Counted from the first letter of the stretch, positions 1 through 9,554 are shown. The stretch: DNA of 64,000 nucleotides from an uncultured Gelidibacter sp. (GCF_947500795.1 NZ_CANMTE010000001.1:806001-870000); one strand, 5' to 3'. Notes: generated by a model not told the origin, from the sequence alone. Translations and numbers: made by a program.

Positions 1-1
1 A

Positions 2-3000
2 GCATCTCAAACAATAAACGTTCAAGATAATACAGCTCCAGTATTTGCTGCATTGCCTGCGCCATCAACTATCGAATGTGGCGAAACTCCAGAATTTGCT
101 CAAGCAACTGCGACGGACGAATGTGGATCAGAAGTAACATTGACTTTTGAAGATGTTACTACTCCTGGCGAATGTGAAGGTTCTTACGCAATTACAAGAA
201 CTTGGACAGCGACTGACGCTAATGGAAATGCTTCAACAGCATCCCAAACAATAACTGTTCAGGATAATACAGCTCCAGTATTTGCTGCATTGCCTGCACC
301 ATCAACTATCGAATGTGGTGAAACGCCAAACTTCGCTCAAGCAAGCGCAACTGATGCTTGTGGATCTGAAGTAACATTAACTTTTGAAGATGTGACTACT
401 GATGGTGAATGTGCTGGTGCTTATACTATCACTAGAACTTGGACAGCAACTGATGCTTGTGGTAATGCTTCAACGGCATCACAAACTATCAATGTTCAGG
501 ATATCACGGCACCTGTTTTTGCAGCATTACCTGCTCCATCAACTATTGAATGTTCAGAAACTCCAAACTTTGCGCAAGCCAGTGTAACTGATGCTTGTGG
601 ATCTGACGTGACATTGACTTTTGAAGATGTAACGACTGATGGCGAATGTGGTGGTGCTTACGCAATCACTAGAACCTGGACAGCAACTGATACATGTGGA
701 AATACCTCTACGGCATCACAAACAATAAATGTTCAAGATAATACAGCTCCAGTAATAAACACAATAGCAACTGATCTTGTAGTTGAATGTGATGGAAATG
801 GCAACAGTGGTGCTTTTGATGCTTGGTTGAATTCAAACGGTGGTGCTACTGCAACAGATGCGTGCTCAACTAACTTAACATGGTCAAACAACTATGACGG
901 CTCAACTTCTGATTGTTCTAAACCAGTTGTTGTTACTTTTACGGTAATTGATGAATGTGGAAACGCTTGTTCAACTACAGCAACCTATACCATTCAAGAT
1001 TCTCATCCTCCTGTCATTACTGCTGCAGCTGATGTAACGGTTGAATCTGATGGAAAAGGAAATAAAAGTGACTTACAAACGTGGTTAGAGAATAACGGTG
1101 GTGCTACTGCAACAGATGACTGTTCTGCTATCTCATGGTCTAATAACTTTACAAGCTTATCTGACTTATGTGGGGCAACAGGTGCTGCTACTGTAACTTT
1201 TACGGCAACTGACGCTTGTGGAAACTCAGACAGTACAACGGCTACATTTACAATTGTAGATACTACAGCACCAATTATATCACCATTACCAGATGTAACA
1301 ACAATTGAGTGTACAGAAACACCAAACTTTGCTCCGGTAACGGCTATTGATTCTTGTGGATCTCCAGTAACATTATCTTTCCAAGATGTTACGACTCCAG
1401 GAGAATGCGATAATACATATTCTATAACAAGAACATGGACTGCAACTGATTTTTGTGGGAATGCTACAACGGCATCGCAAACAATCAACGTTGAAGATAC
1501 AACAGCTCCTGTTTTTGCAGCATTGCCTGCGGAATCGACTATTGAGTGTTCAGAAACTCCAAACTTTGCTCAAGCAAACGCTACTGATGCTTGTGGATCT
1601 GAAGTGACATTGACTTACGAAGATGTTACAACGGATGGCGAATGTGCAGGTGCTTACTCAATCACGAGAACTTGGACAGCAACTGATTCATGTGGAAATG
1701 CTTCAACAGCATTACAAACAATCAACGTTCAAGATACTACAGCTCCTGTTTTTGCAGCATTACCTGCAGAATCAACTATTGAATGTGGTGAAACACCAAA
1801 CTTCGCTCAGGCAAGTGTAACGGATGCTTGTGGAACTGAAGTAACATTAACTTTTGAAGATATTACAACTGACGGCGAATGTGCTGGTGCTTACGCTATC
1901 ACTAGAACATGGACTGCTACTGATTCATGTGGAAATGCTTCAACAGCATCACAAACAATCAACGTTCAAGATACTACAGCTCCTGTTTTTGCGGCCTTAC
2001 CTGCAGAATCAACTATCGAATGTGGTGAAACACCAAACTTCGCTCAGGCAAGTGTAACTGATGCTTGTGGATCTGAAGTAACATTAACTTTTGAAGATAT
2101 TACAACTGACGGCGAATGTGCTGGTGCTTATGCAATCACTAGAACTTGGACAGCGACGGATTCTTGTGGAAATGTGTCTACAGCATCACAAACTATCAAC
2201 GTAGAAGATAACACAGCTCCAGTATTTGCAGCATTACCTGCGGAATCCACAATTGAATGTGGTGAAACGCCAAACTTTGCTCAAGCGACTGCAACGGATG
2301 CTTGTGGATCTGAAGTTACTTTAACTTTTGAAGACGTTACAACCACAGGTTCAACTGCAGGTGTTAGCGCGATCACAAGAACTTGGACAGCAACGGACAC
2401 ATGTGGTAATTCTTCTACTGCATCTCAAACTATCAACGTTCAAGATAACACAGCTCCTGTATTTGCAGCATTACCTGCAGAATCGACCATTGAATGTGGT
2501 GAAACGCCAAACTTTGCTCAAGCATCGGCTACTGATGTTTGTAGTTCTGACGTTACCTTAACTTTTGAAGACGTGACTACTGCTGGTGATTGTGAAGGTA
2601 CATATTCGATTACAAGAACTTGGACAGCGACTGATGCTTATGGAAATGCTTCTACTGCATCACAAACTATCAACGTTCAAGATACTACAGCTCCCGTTTT
2701 TGCAGCATTACCTGCAGAATCAACAATAGAATGTGGTGTAACACCAAACTTCGCTCAAGCAAGTGCTACTGATGCATGTGGCTCTGAAGTAACATTGACT
2801 TTTGAAGATGTTACTACTGATGGCGAGTGTGCTGGTTCATACGCCATCACTAGAACATGGACTGCGACTGACGCTTGTGGAAATGCTTCTACTGCATCAC
2901 AAACTATCAACGTTCAAGATACTACAGCTCCCGTTTTTGCAGCATTACCTGCAGAATCAACAATAGAATGTGGTGTAACGCCAAACTTTGCTCAAGCAAC

Positions 3001-5149
3001 GGCCACTGATGCATGTGGCGCTGACGTAACATTAACTTTCGAAGATGTTACTACGGATGGCGAGTGTGCTGGTGCGTACTCCATCACTAGAACATGGACA
3101 GCGACTGATGCTTGTGGAAATGCTTCTACTGCATCTCAAACAATAAACGTTCAGGATATGACTGCACCTGTGATTGCTGCTTTACCTGCAGAATCAACAA
3201 TAGAATGTGGTGTAACGCCAAACTTCGCTCAAGCAACGGCAACGGATGCTTGTGGATCTGATGTAACATTAACTTTTGAAGATGTTACTACTGATGGCGA
3301 GTGTGCTGGTGCATATTCTATCACTAGAACTTGGACTGCGACTGATTCTTGTGGAAATGCTTCAACAGCATCACAAACTATAAACGTTCAAGATAACACA
3401 GCTCCTGTTTTTGCCGCTTTACCTGCAGCATCAACAATTGAATGTGGTGTAACGCCAAACTTCGCTCAAGCAAGTGCAACGGATGCATGTGGATCTGACG
3501 TGACATTGACTTTCGAAGATGTTACTACGGATGGTGAGTGTGCTGGTGCATATTCTATCACTAGAACATGGACAGCGACTGATGCTTGTGGAAATGCTTC
3601 AACAGCATCTCAAACTATCAACGTTCAGGATATGACTGCTCCAGTAATTGCTGCGTTACCTGCTGAGTCTACAGTAGATTGTGGTGTAACTCCAAACTTC
3701 GCTCAAGCAACGGCAACGGATGCTTGTGGATCTGACGTGACATTGACTTTTGAAGATGTAACAACTGACGGCGAGTGTGCTGGTGCATATTCTATCACTA
3801 GAACTTGGACAGCGACTGATGCTTGTGGAAACGCTTCAACAGCATCACAAACTATAAACGTTCAGGATATGACTGCGCCTGTTATTGCTGCATTACCTGC
3901 TGAATCTACAGTAGATTGTGGTGTAACTCCAAACTTCGCTCAAGCAACGGCAACGGATGCTTGTGGATCTGACGTCACATTGACTTTTGAAGATGTTACT
4001 ACGGATGGCGAGTGTGCTGGTGCATATTCTATCACTAGAACTTGGACAGCGACTGATGCTTGTGGGAATGCTTCTACAGCATCACAAACAATCAACGTTC
4101 AGGATATGACTGCGCCTGTTATTGCTGCATTACCTGCTGAATCTACAGTAGATTGTGGTGTAACACCAAACTTTGCTCAAGCAACGGCAACGGATGCCTG
4201 TGGATCTGACGTCACATTGACTTTTGAAGATGTTACTACGGATGGCGAATGTGCTGGTGCATATTCTATCACTAGAACTTGGACTGCGACTGATGCTTGT
4301 GGAAATGCTTCAACAGCATCTCAAACAATCAACGTTCAGGATATGACCGCTCCTAGCCTAGTTACTGAATACGATACAGAAATCACAATTTCGTGCGACA
4401 ATATTCCTGCCGCTCCAGAATTGGTTTTTGAAGATTCTTGTTCAAGCAACATCAATGTAGCGTTCACTGAAACGTCTACTGCTACTGATAGTGCTTCTAG
4501 CTATGTCATCACAAGAACTTGGACAGTATCTGATACGTGTGGCAATGAAGCTGCTTACACACAAACTATAAATGTGAATCCAGCTGCTGCAATTACTGTT
4601 ACTGATACAGAACTTTGTAATGGTGATGACCTAAACTTTGACCTCTTCGATTTATTAAGTGGCACTTATGACACTAATGGAACTTGGTCAGTTGTTGCAG
4701 GAAACACCTCATTGGATGGTAGTTTATTTAATCCATACCAATTGGAAATAGGTACTTACACCTTTAAATACACATTAGCTGATGACTACTGTACTTCTGA
4801 AACTTTGGTAAACATTACCTTGAATGATGATTGTGTGGTATTACCATGTGGCGCTGAAGATGTAGTGATTTCTAGAGCGGTAACTACTTATGCTGACGGA
4901 AAGAATGATTTCTTTACAGTTACTGGTGTTGAAACTTGTGGATTTACTGTAGAACTTCAAATATTCAACCGTTGGGGTGCATTGATCTATGAGTCTAAAA
5001 ACTATCAAAATGATTGGAATGGAACATCATCAAAAGCATCCGTTGGTAATTCAAACTATGTACCAACAGGAACATATTACTACATCGTTAACCTAAAAAA
5101 CAGTGGATTAAAACCTTTTACAGGTCCAATCTACGTTGCAACCAAATAA
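2..5149 (+). CDS. Giant repeat surface protein, T9SS type B sorting domain (5' partial)
   Basis: The reading frame is already open at the first bases, so the true start lies upstream; the first in-window start-like codon (TTG, 53) is inside a repeat. At least 1,715 residues are visible. They comprise three 79-residue repeats, two longer HYR/Ig-like modules of about 85 residues (nt 755-1270), thirteen more 79-residue repeats (to about 4350), one degenerate repeat and a linker. The last 80 or so residues, with an FNRWG motif and a YYYIVNL strand, match the gliding-motility-associated type B C-terminal domain that directs export by the type IX system. A typical repeat has four cysteines (IEC, DAC, GEC, DACGN). 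It is probably a SprB-like filamentous adhesin exported with the PorP/SprF-like protein 10 bp downstream. The family call is strong; the adhesin or motility role is inferred. Confidence 0.9.
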   Translation, partial: ASQTINVQDNTAPVFAALPAPSTIECGETPEFAQATATDECGSEVTLTFEDVTTPGECEGSYAITRTWTATDANGNASTASQTITVQDNTAPVFAALPAPSTIECGETPNFAQASATDACGSEVTLTFEDVTTDGECAGAYTITRTWTATDACGNASTASQTINVQDITAPVFAALPAPSTIECSETPNFAQASVTDACGSDVTLTFEDVTTDGECGGAYAITRTWTATDTCGNTSTASQTINVQDNTAPVINTIATDLVVECDGNGNSGAFDAWLNSNGGATATDACSTNLTWSNNYDGSTSDCSKPVVVTFTVIDECGNACSTTATYTIQDSHPPVITAAADVTVESDGKGNKSDLQTWLENNGGATATDDCSAISWSNNFTSLSDLCGATGAATVTFTATDACGNSDSTTATFTIVDTTAPIISPLPDVTTIECTETPNFAPVTAIDSCGSPVTLSFQDVTTPGECDNTYSITRTWTATDFCGNATTASQTINVEDTTAPVFAALPAESTIECSETPNFAQANATDACGSEVTLTYEDVTTDGECAGAYSITRTWTATDSCGNASTALQTINVQDTTAPVFAALPAESTIECGETPNFAQASVTDACGTEVTLTFEDITTDGECAGAYAITRTWTATDSCGNASTASQTINVQDTTAPVFAALPAESTIECGETPNFAQASVTDACGSEVTLTFEDITTDGECAGAYAITRTWTATDSCGNVSTASQTINVEDNTAPVFAALPAESTIECGETPNFAQATATDACGSEVTLTFEDVTTTGSTAGVSAITRTWTATDTCGNSSTASQTINVQDNTAPVFAALPAESTIECGETPNFAQASATDVCSSDVTLTFEDVTTAGDCEGTYSITRTWTATDAYGNASTASQTINVQDTTAPVFAALPAESTIECGVTPNFAQASATDACGSEVTLTFEDVTTDGECAGSYAITRTWTATDACGNASTASQTINVQDTTAPVFAALPAESTIECGVTPNFAQATATDACGADVTLTFEDVTTDGECAGAYSITRTWTATDACGNASTASQTINVQDMTAPVIAALPAESTIECGVTPNFAQATATDACGSDVTLTFEDVTTDGECAGAYSITRTWTATDSCGNASTASQTINVQDNTAPVFAALPAASTIECGVTPNFAQASATDACGSDVTLTFEDVTTDGECAGAYSITRTWTATDACGNASTASQTINVQDMTAPVIAALPAESTVDCGVTPNFAQATATDACGSDVTLTFEDVTTDGECAGAYSITRTWTATDACGNASTASQTINVQDMTAPVIAALPAESTVDCGVTPNFAQATATDACGSDVTLTFEDVTTDGECAGAYSITRTWTATDACGNASTASQTINVQDMTAPVIAALPAESTVDCGVTPNFAQATATDACGSDVTLTFEDVTTDGECAGAYSITRTWTATDACGNASTASQTINVQDMTAPSLVTEYDTEITISCDNIPAAPELVFEDSCSSNINVAFTETSTATDSASSYVITRTWTVSDTCGNEAAYTQTINVNPAAAITVTDTELCNGDDLNFDLFDLLSGTYDTNGTWSVVAGNTSLDGSLFNPYQLEIGTYTFKYTLADDYCTSETLVNITLNDDCVVLPCGAEDVVISRAVTTYADGKNDFFTVTGVETCGFTVELQIFNRWGALIYESKNYQNDWNGTSSKASVGNSNYVPTGTYYYIVNLKNSGLKPFTGPIYVATK
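1270..4350 (+). repeat. Thirteen in-frame 237-bp tandem coding repeats
   Basis: The period is 237 bp (79 codons): the GTAGATTGTGG anchor recurs at 3674, 3911 and 4148. Divergence is graded. Upstream copies read IECGE, middle copies IECGV, and the last three VDCGV are nearly identical at the DNA level. Three further copies of the same family lie before nt 755. This is coding repeat expansion within the adhesin. Confidence 0.9.
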
Positions 5150-5159
5150 CTATTAACCT

Positions 5160-6077
5160 ATGAAATTTTTAAAGTTTAACATTATCGTTTTCATACTGTT
5201 CACTAGCTGGATGGGAGTTGCACAACAATTACCACAGTTTACACAGTATATGTACAATACCATCTCCATTAACCCGGCGTATGCTGGTAGTCGCGAGACG
5301 TTGAGTATGGTAGGTCTGCACAGGAGCCAATGGGTAGGACTTGAAGGAGCACCTACAACCCAAACAATCTCTGTACATGCACCATTGCGTAATGAAAAGA
5401 TTGGTCTTGGGATGTCATTTATTAATGACGAACTAGGATACCAAAATTTCCAATACCTCTACGCTGACTTTTCATACACAATTCAAACAAGTCAAAACAC
5501 TAAGTTGGCATTTGGATTAAAAGCTGGATTCACCGGATTTAGTCTTGATTCAGAATTTAGAGAAGCTGAGTTTGATGATCCTGTAATCTATGGTTATGAA
5601 AACAGATGGAAACCTAATATTGGTGCTGGTGCGTATTGGCATTCTAACAGATGGTACTTAGGGCTTTCAGCGCCTCGATTATTGAACTCTGATTATAACG
5701 GAGAACAAGAGTTTGAAGCTTTAGAGCGCTTAAGCTACTACTTTACTGGAGGTTATGTGTTTGATCTTGGTGCAACAACCAAATTTAAACCTGCATTTAT
5801 GGTGAAAGCCACCAACGGTGCTCCCCTATCTTTAGATCTTACGGCCAATTTCCTTTTCAACGAAGTATTGTGGATTGGTGGTGGTTACAGAATTGATGAA
5901 AGAACGTCTGCTTTAAGTGGAATTGCTGATTTTCAAGTGACGAAACAATTACGTATCGGTTACGCTTATGAGTATCCATTCTCAGATCTAAGACCTTATA
6001 CAAGTGGAACTCACGAAATCCTCTTGATGTTCGAAATCTTTAAAAGTAAACGTATTAAATCGCCTCGATACTTCTAA
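5160..6077 (+). CDS. PorP/SprF family type IX secretion outer-membrane protein
   Basis: This 305-residue protein has a signal peptide ending near VAQ, followed by the family hallmark QFTQYMYN...INPAYAGSR (residues about 25-45). The rest consists of alternating beta strands typical of an outer-membrane barrel, and the length is normal for the family. It starts 10 bp after the adhesin stop and ends 5 bp before the OmpA-family gene, so the three are likely co-transcribed. In Flavobacterium johnsoniae, SprF is needed for surface delivery of SprB, and paralogues are usually paired with one type B substrate. By that logic this protein probably serves the upstream adhesin. Confidence 0.9.
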   Translation: MKFLKFNIIVFILFTSWMGVAQQLPQFTQYMYNTISINPAYAGSRETLSMVGLHRSQWVGLEGAPTTQTISVHAPLRNEKIGLGMSFINDELGYQNFQYLYADFSYTIQTSQNTKLAFGLKAGFTGFSLDSEFREAEFDDPVIYGYENRWKPNIGAGAYWHSNRWYLGLSAPRLLNSDYNGEQEFEALERLSYYFTGGYVFDLGATTKFKPAFMVKATNGAPLSLDLTANFLFNEVLWIGGGYRIDERTSALSGIADFQVTKQLRIGYAYEYPFSDLRPYTSGTHEILLMFEIFKSKRIKSPRYF

Positions 6078-6082
6078 AACTT

Positions 6083-7996
6083 ATGACTATGAAAACAAAA
6101 TTATTTATATTTCTTTTTGCGCTTAGTAGCACGTTCATGGTTGCTCAAAAGAAACTGGCAGATAAATTCTTCGAGAATTATGCCTACGTAAAAGCAACGG
6201 AACTCTATGAAGAGGCAGTAAAAAAAGGCGACAGCAGCGAGCATGTTTTAACCAGATTGGGCGATTGTTACTATAACAACTCCAAGTCTCAAGAAGCTGC
6301 ACTGTGGTACGGGAAAGCTGTTAACAAATACAACAAAGTCAATCCAGAATATATTTTTAAATACATTCAAAGTTTAAGAAGTATTGGCAATTATGTTGAA
6401 GCTGATAAGTGGATGGTGAAGTTTAAGGAGATTCAAAGTGGCGATACCCGAGTTAAGGATTTTGATGCCAATAACCTCGATATGTATGAAGAATTAGCTT
6501 CTACGGATGATGCGGTTGTTCAAATTGAAAACTTGCCTTTTAATTCTGAATTCTCTGATTTTGGCGGATATATCGCTAATGGAACACTCTATTTTGCATC
6601 TGCAAGACATAAAGATTTGAAGAAGAATTACGGATGGAATGATGAACCGTTCTTAGATTTATATACACTAGCGGTTACAGAAAAAGAAGGTAAAAAAGAA
6701 TATGGAGATCCTGAATTTATCAGTTCAGAGAAAATTAACTCTCCTTATCATGAAGCTTCAGTTGCCATTACAAAGGATGGAAAAACAATGTACTTCACTA
6801 GAGATAATCTAAACAAAAGAAACAAGTTAGGTTATGACCGTAAAGGGACTTCACATCTTAAACTGTATAAAGCTACTTTAGAAGATGGGCAATGGGGATC
6901 TATAGTTGAACTTCCTTTTAATGACACTTACTTTTCTAACGGTCACCCTGCGTTAAGTCCAGATAACTCGAAGTTGTATTTTGTGTCTGATCGCGAAGGC
7001 GGATTTGGTCAAACTGATATTTACGTCGTAGACATTTTAGACAATGGAAAGTACGGTACACCTCAAAATTTAGGTCCTAAAGTAAACACTGCAGGACGCG
7101 AAATGTTTCCTTTTATAGCGAAGGATAGCACCTTCTACTTTTCTTCTGATGGGTACTTAAATTTAGGTCTTTTGGATATTTATAAATCCAACATCCTAAA
7201 AGATGAAAATGCCGAACCAGAAAATCTTGGAGCGCCTTACAATAGTGGTTATGATGATTTTGCATTCTTTATGAATGACAGCACCAAAACAGGCTACTTC
7301 TCTTCAAACAGACCAGGTGGCAAAGGTGGTGATGATATTTATAGTTTTAATGCAGAACCTTGCAAACAAAAAATTGAAGGTATTGCTAGAGATATCAAAA
7401 CAAATGAAGTTCTTGCCAATGTTGAGGTGAAATTGATCAATAAAGCTGGGAAAATCATTGCTACGGTAATGACTACTGAAACTGGAGCGTTTGCATTTGA
7501 TGCTGATTGTGACAAGACTTATACAGTTTTAGGCAGCAAGAAAGATTATAAAGATGATCTTAAACAGGTGGCTACTAATTTCGAAAACGGAAAAGTCAAC
7601 AATGCTGATCTATTCTTAACACCGTTAATTGATAATAACCAAATTGTAATCAATCCTATTTTCTTTGATTTTGATAAATGGAATATCAGAACAGATGCTG
7701 AGTATGAATTGGAGAATATTGTTGATGTGATGAGAGCGCATCCAGAAATGGTGATCAAAATTGAATCGCATACAGACAGTAGAGGAAGTGATAGCTACAA
7801 CATGAAGTTATCTGACCGAAGAGCAAAATCTACAAGAGATTATATCATCTCTCGTGGAATAGCTGCAGAGCGCATAGAAAGTGCAATTGGCTATGGTGAA
7901 ACTCAATTATTGAACAAATGTTCTAATGGGGTTAAATGTAGCTCAGAAGAGCACCAAATGAACAGACGTTCTTACTTCTATATTTTGAAAGATTAA
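6083..7996 (+). CDS. OmpA family protein with TPR, PD40 and CNA-B-like regions
   Basis: This 637-residue protein has a signal peptide ending near VAQ and a TPR-like helical region (about 25-130). It is followed by WD40/PD40-like beta-propeller repeats (about 160-420, including SPDNSKLYFVSDREGG) and a carboxypeptidase-regulatory-like beta domain (about 430-510). The C-terminal OmpA peptidoglycan-binding domain (about 525-637) contains FFDFDKWNIR and SHTDSRGSDSYNMKLSDRRA, so the Asp and Arg that bind diaminopimelate are present. It is the third gene of the adhesin-PorP-OmpA triad and ends at a strong terminator. It probably anchors the secretion or adhesion complex to the cell wall; the complex membership is inferred from context. 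Confidence 0.9.
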   Translation: MTMKTKLFIFLFALSSTFMVAQKKLADKFFENYAYVKATELYEEAVKKGDSSEHVLTRLGDCYYNNSKSQEAALWYGKAVNKYNKVNPEYIFKYIQSLRSIGNYVEADKWMVKFKEIQSGDTRVKDFDANNLDMYEELASTDDAVVQIENLPFNSEFSDFGGYIANGTLYFASARHKDLKKNYGWNDEPFLDLYTLAVTEKEGKKEYGDPEFISSEKINSPYHEASVAITKDGKTMYFTRDNLNKRNKLGYDRKGTSHLKLYKATLEDGQWGSIVELPFNDTYFSNGHPALSPDNSKLYFVSDREGGFGQTDIYVVDILDNGKYGTPQNLGPKVNTAGREMFPFIAKDSTFYFSSDGYLNLGLLDIYKSNILKDENAEPENLGAPYNSGYDDFAFFMNDSTKTGYFSSNRPGGKGGDDIYSFNAEPCKQKIEGIARDIKTNEVLANVEVKLINKAGKIIATVMTTETGAFAFDADCDKTYTVLGSKKDYKDDLKQVATNFENGKVNNADLFLTPLIDNNQIVINPIFFDFDKWNIRTDAEYELENIVDVMRAHPEMVIKIESHTDSRGSDSYNMKLSDRRAKSTRDYIISRGIAAERIESAIGYGETQLLNKCSNGVKCSSEEHQMNRRSYFYILKD

Positions 7997-8020
7997 TTAT
8001 AACACATATTTGAATTGGAA

Positions 8021-8048
8021 AAGCAGACTTTAGAGTCTGCTTTTTTTT
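8021..8048 (+). terminator. Rho-independent terminator of the surface-protein triad
   Basis: A 9-bp perfect stem (AAGCAGACT / AGTCTGCTT, 8021-8029 with 8034-8042) with loop TTAG is followed by a T run, 24 bp after the OmpA-family stop codon. Confidence 0.9.
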
Positions 8049-8520
8049 GTCCTTATAGTTTATGATTCAACTTGAGTAAACAGTATTAATTTTACAGAAT
8101 TAGTCAGGGAAAACAGCGTTTGCTTTGACACTATTCCTTCGTACGCAAATTGGAATAATGCATATAGGAAGCTGAATTTTGATCGATGAGAATTGCAGCG
8201 TAGAAGATAAAGTTTAATGAGAGGAACTGTATCTTCTGATGTACAAGAAACCGGATGGCCTAGTTGAGTTCATTCTTAATGTATGATAATATGTATATCA
8301 AATCAAGTTTCGAATGAGCTATGTTCAAAAAAGCTAGTAATTCAAATGCCTTCCCAAGTGATCAAAAATTGATATTTAAAAAAGGTGTGTTGAGAGCTTT
8401 TGAAGATTCGTGAGGCATCCTCAAAATCAAATTTGTGGAAAGGCATTAGGGACAATCACACGCTGATTTCTGCATGGTACAAGAGAATGTATTTAGTTTA
8501 ATCGACAACATTGAGCATAA
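8049..8520 (+). other. Gene-free stretch, possible remnant of a decayed gene
   Basis: No open frame of useful length exists. Short protein-like pieces are readable on the plus strand in different frames and are broken by stops. One is around 8075-8185 (ends NAYRKLNFDR, then a stop); another is around 8320-8410 (starts MFKKASNSNAF); a third is around 8398-8500 (contains NLWKGIRDNHTLISAWYKRM). This pattern fits a frameshifted pseudogene, but I recognise no family, so it may be chance. Confidence 0.2.
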
Positions 8521-8546
8521 AAAAAAGCCACTTCAGGAGTGGCTTT
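8518..8546 (-). terminator. Terminator of the CAP lipoprotein gene
   Basis: A 9-bp perfect stem (AAAGCCACT / AGTGGCTTT, 8524-8532 with 8538-8546) with a 5-nt loop. On the minus strand it is followed by a T run (A run 8518-8526 on the plus strand), 36 bp after the stop codon of the CAP gene. Confidence 0.85.
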
Positions 8547-8581
8547 AGAATAACTAACTAAACTTAAAAATCAATATTATT

Positions 8582-9073
8582 CTAACGTTTAATAAATATA
8601 TTAGTAAAGTACCATTTACCTTCAGAATTCTTTTCTGCAGAGATATCAAAATCAGTGAAATCTCCTTCAATATTTGCTTTATGACCTGGGCTATTTAACC
8701 AAGCTTTTACGACTGTTTCAGCAGTTGTATAAGAGTATGCTACGTTTTCAGATACTTTTAAAGCATCAGCATTATTTACTAAGCTCTCTTTACGCTTGAA
8801 AAAATTATCATGGTTTACTTGGTTAACGGTAACCATATAATCGGTGTGTGTGAATGCAACAGATTTAATGATACTCAAATTGTTCAATGGTTGTAAATCC
8901 ATTCCTATTCTATGAGCATTGATCAATTCTAAAATTTCAACTTCAATTGCCTTAGTTGCTGGCGTATGAATTGCAGAAGGATCTAACTTTTGATCATCTA
9001 TATCCTCAGAGGAACAAGAGAACGTGAACATGGCAATTAAAGCCATCATTGGCAGTAATAATGTAGGTTTCAT
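8582..9073 (-). CDS. CAP (SCP/PR-1-like) domain lipoprotein
   Basis: This 163-residue protein has a lipoprotein signal: a hydrophobic stretch then FTFSC-SSED, with Cys20 the likely lipidated residue. Residues about 40-160 form a CAP domain: INAHR, FTHTDYM, NHDNF, SENVAY, a WLNSPGHKANI motif and a closing FTNIFI strand. Key CAP residues are visible as the His of FTHTDYM, the Glu of SENVA and the His of SPGHK. Bacterial CAP proteins are extracytoplasmic and of mostly unknown activity. The gene stands alone between a gene-free stretch and a candidate RNA, with its own terminator. Confidence 0.88.
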   Translation of the reverse strand: MKPTLLLPMMALIAMFTFSCSSEDIDDQKLDPSAIHTPATKAIEVEILELINAHRIGMDLQPLNNLSIIKSVAFTHTDYMVTVNQVNHDNFFKRKESLVNNADALKVSENVAYSYTTAETVVKAWLNSPGHKANIEGDFTDFDISAEKNSEGKWYFTNIFIKR

Positions 9074-9340
9074 AGTCGGTTAATTAGATTTGGTGGAGCT
9101 AAATTAGAAGACTAATCCAAAAAAACTGTTAAAGAAATGTTAAAATCGATGAAAAACACACACTTTATCGATTTTATAAGTCAATCACCGATGAAATACA
9201 CGTTTTTAAGTAACACATATTGATTACACCGATTAATTTCGCCTTTAATCGGACACAAAATCGGCTATTTCTTGCATAAAAATCATAAAAATGATTAACG
9301 CCTGATTTCTAATAATTTAAAATCCAAAAAATCCTATAAA
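9074..9340. other. Intergenic region with a perfect inverted repeat
   Basis: No gene is seen. CCGATTAA (9229-9236) and TTAATCGG (9245-9252) form an 8-bp inverted repeat with an 8-bp spacer, and CGAT recurs several times nearby. It could be a protein-binding site or part of the promoter region of the candidate RNA downstream or of the divergent CAP gene. No clear TAnnTTTG box was found. Confidence 0.35.
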
Positions 9341-9515
9341 TAGCAGTGGAGATCGATGCTACTTTACCGTAAAACATAAATTATGGAACAAATAAGGAAT
9401 CCAAGTCAACAGTGACTAAGAGTAAAACTGATGAAGATTAGGTAGTAACCGAAGCAATAATAATACTGACGTAAATCATGAGAAACCCAAATAAGGCGGA
9501 GCCACGCTGGGGTTT
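9341..9515 (+). ncRNA. Candidate structured small RNA
   Basis: Several compact hairpins lie in series in a stop-rich stretch. They are TAGCA/TGCTA (9341-9345 with 9357-9361), AGTCA/TGACT with loop ACAG (9404-9408 with 9413-9417) and GGT/ACC with loop AGTA (9441-9450). The 3' element has AAACCC/GGGTTT (9483-9488 with 9510-9515) enclosing GGCG/CGCT (9495-9498 with 9505-9508). The stretch is more GC-rich and less A/T-homopolymeric than its surroundings. Flavobacteria carry a conserved orphan RNA called Flavo-1; this could be a member, but I cannot confirm the consensus from memory. There is no terminator-like T run after it, and the opposite strand is possible. Confidence 0.4.
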
Positions 9516-9554
9516 AAAGAAGGAAAATAAAATTTCTAAATATGGATTATTATA

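Noticed and set aside
1003-1488. 161-codon minus-strand open frame inside the adhesin
   Set aside because: It lies wholly antisense to a strongly supported repeat protein and its openness follows from the repetitive codon pattern.
1270-4350. Repeat array considered as a CRISPR
   Set aside because: The unit is 237 bp, in frame and coding; there are no spacers.
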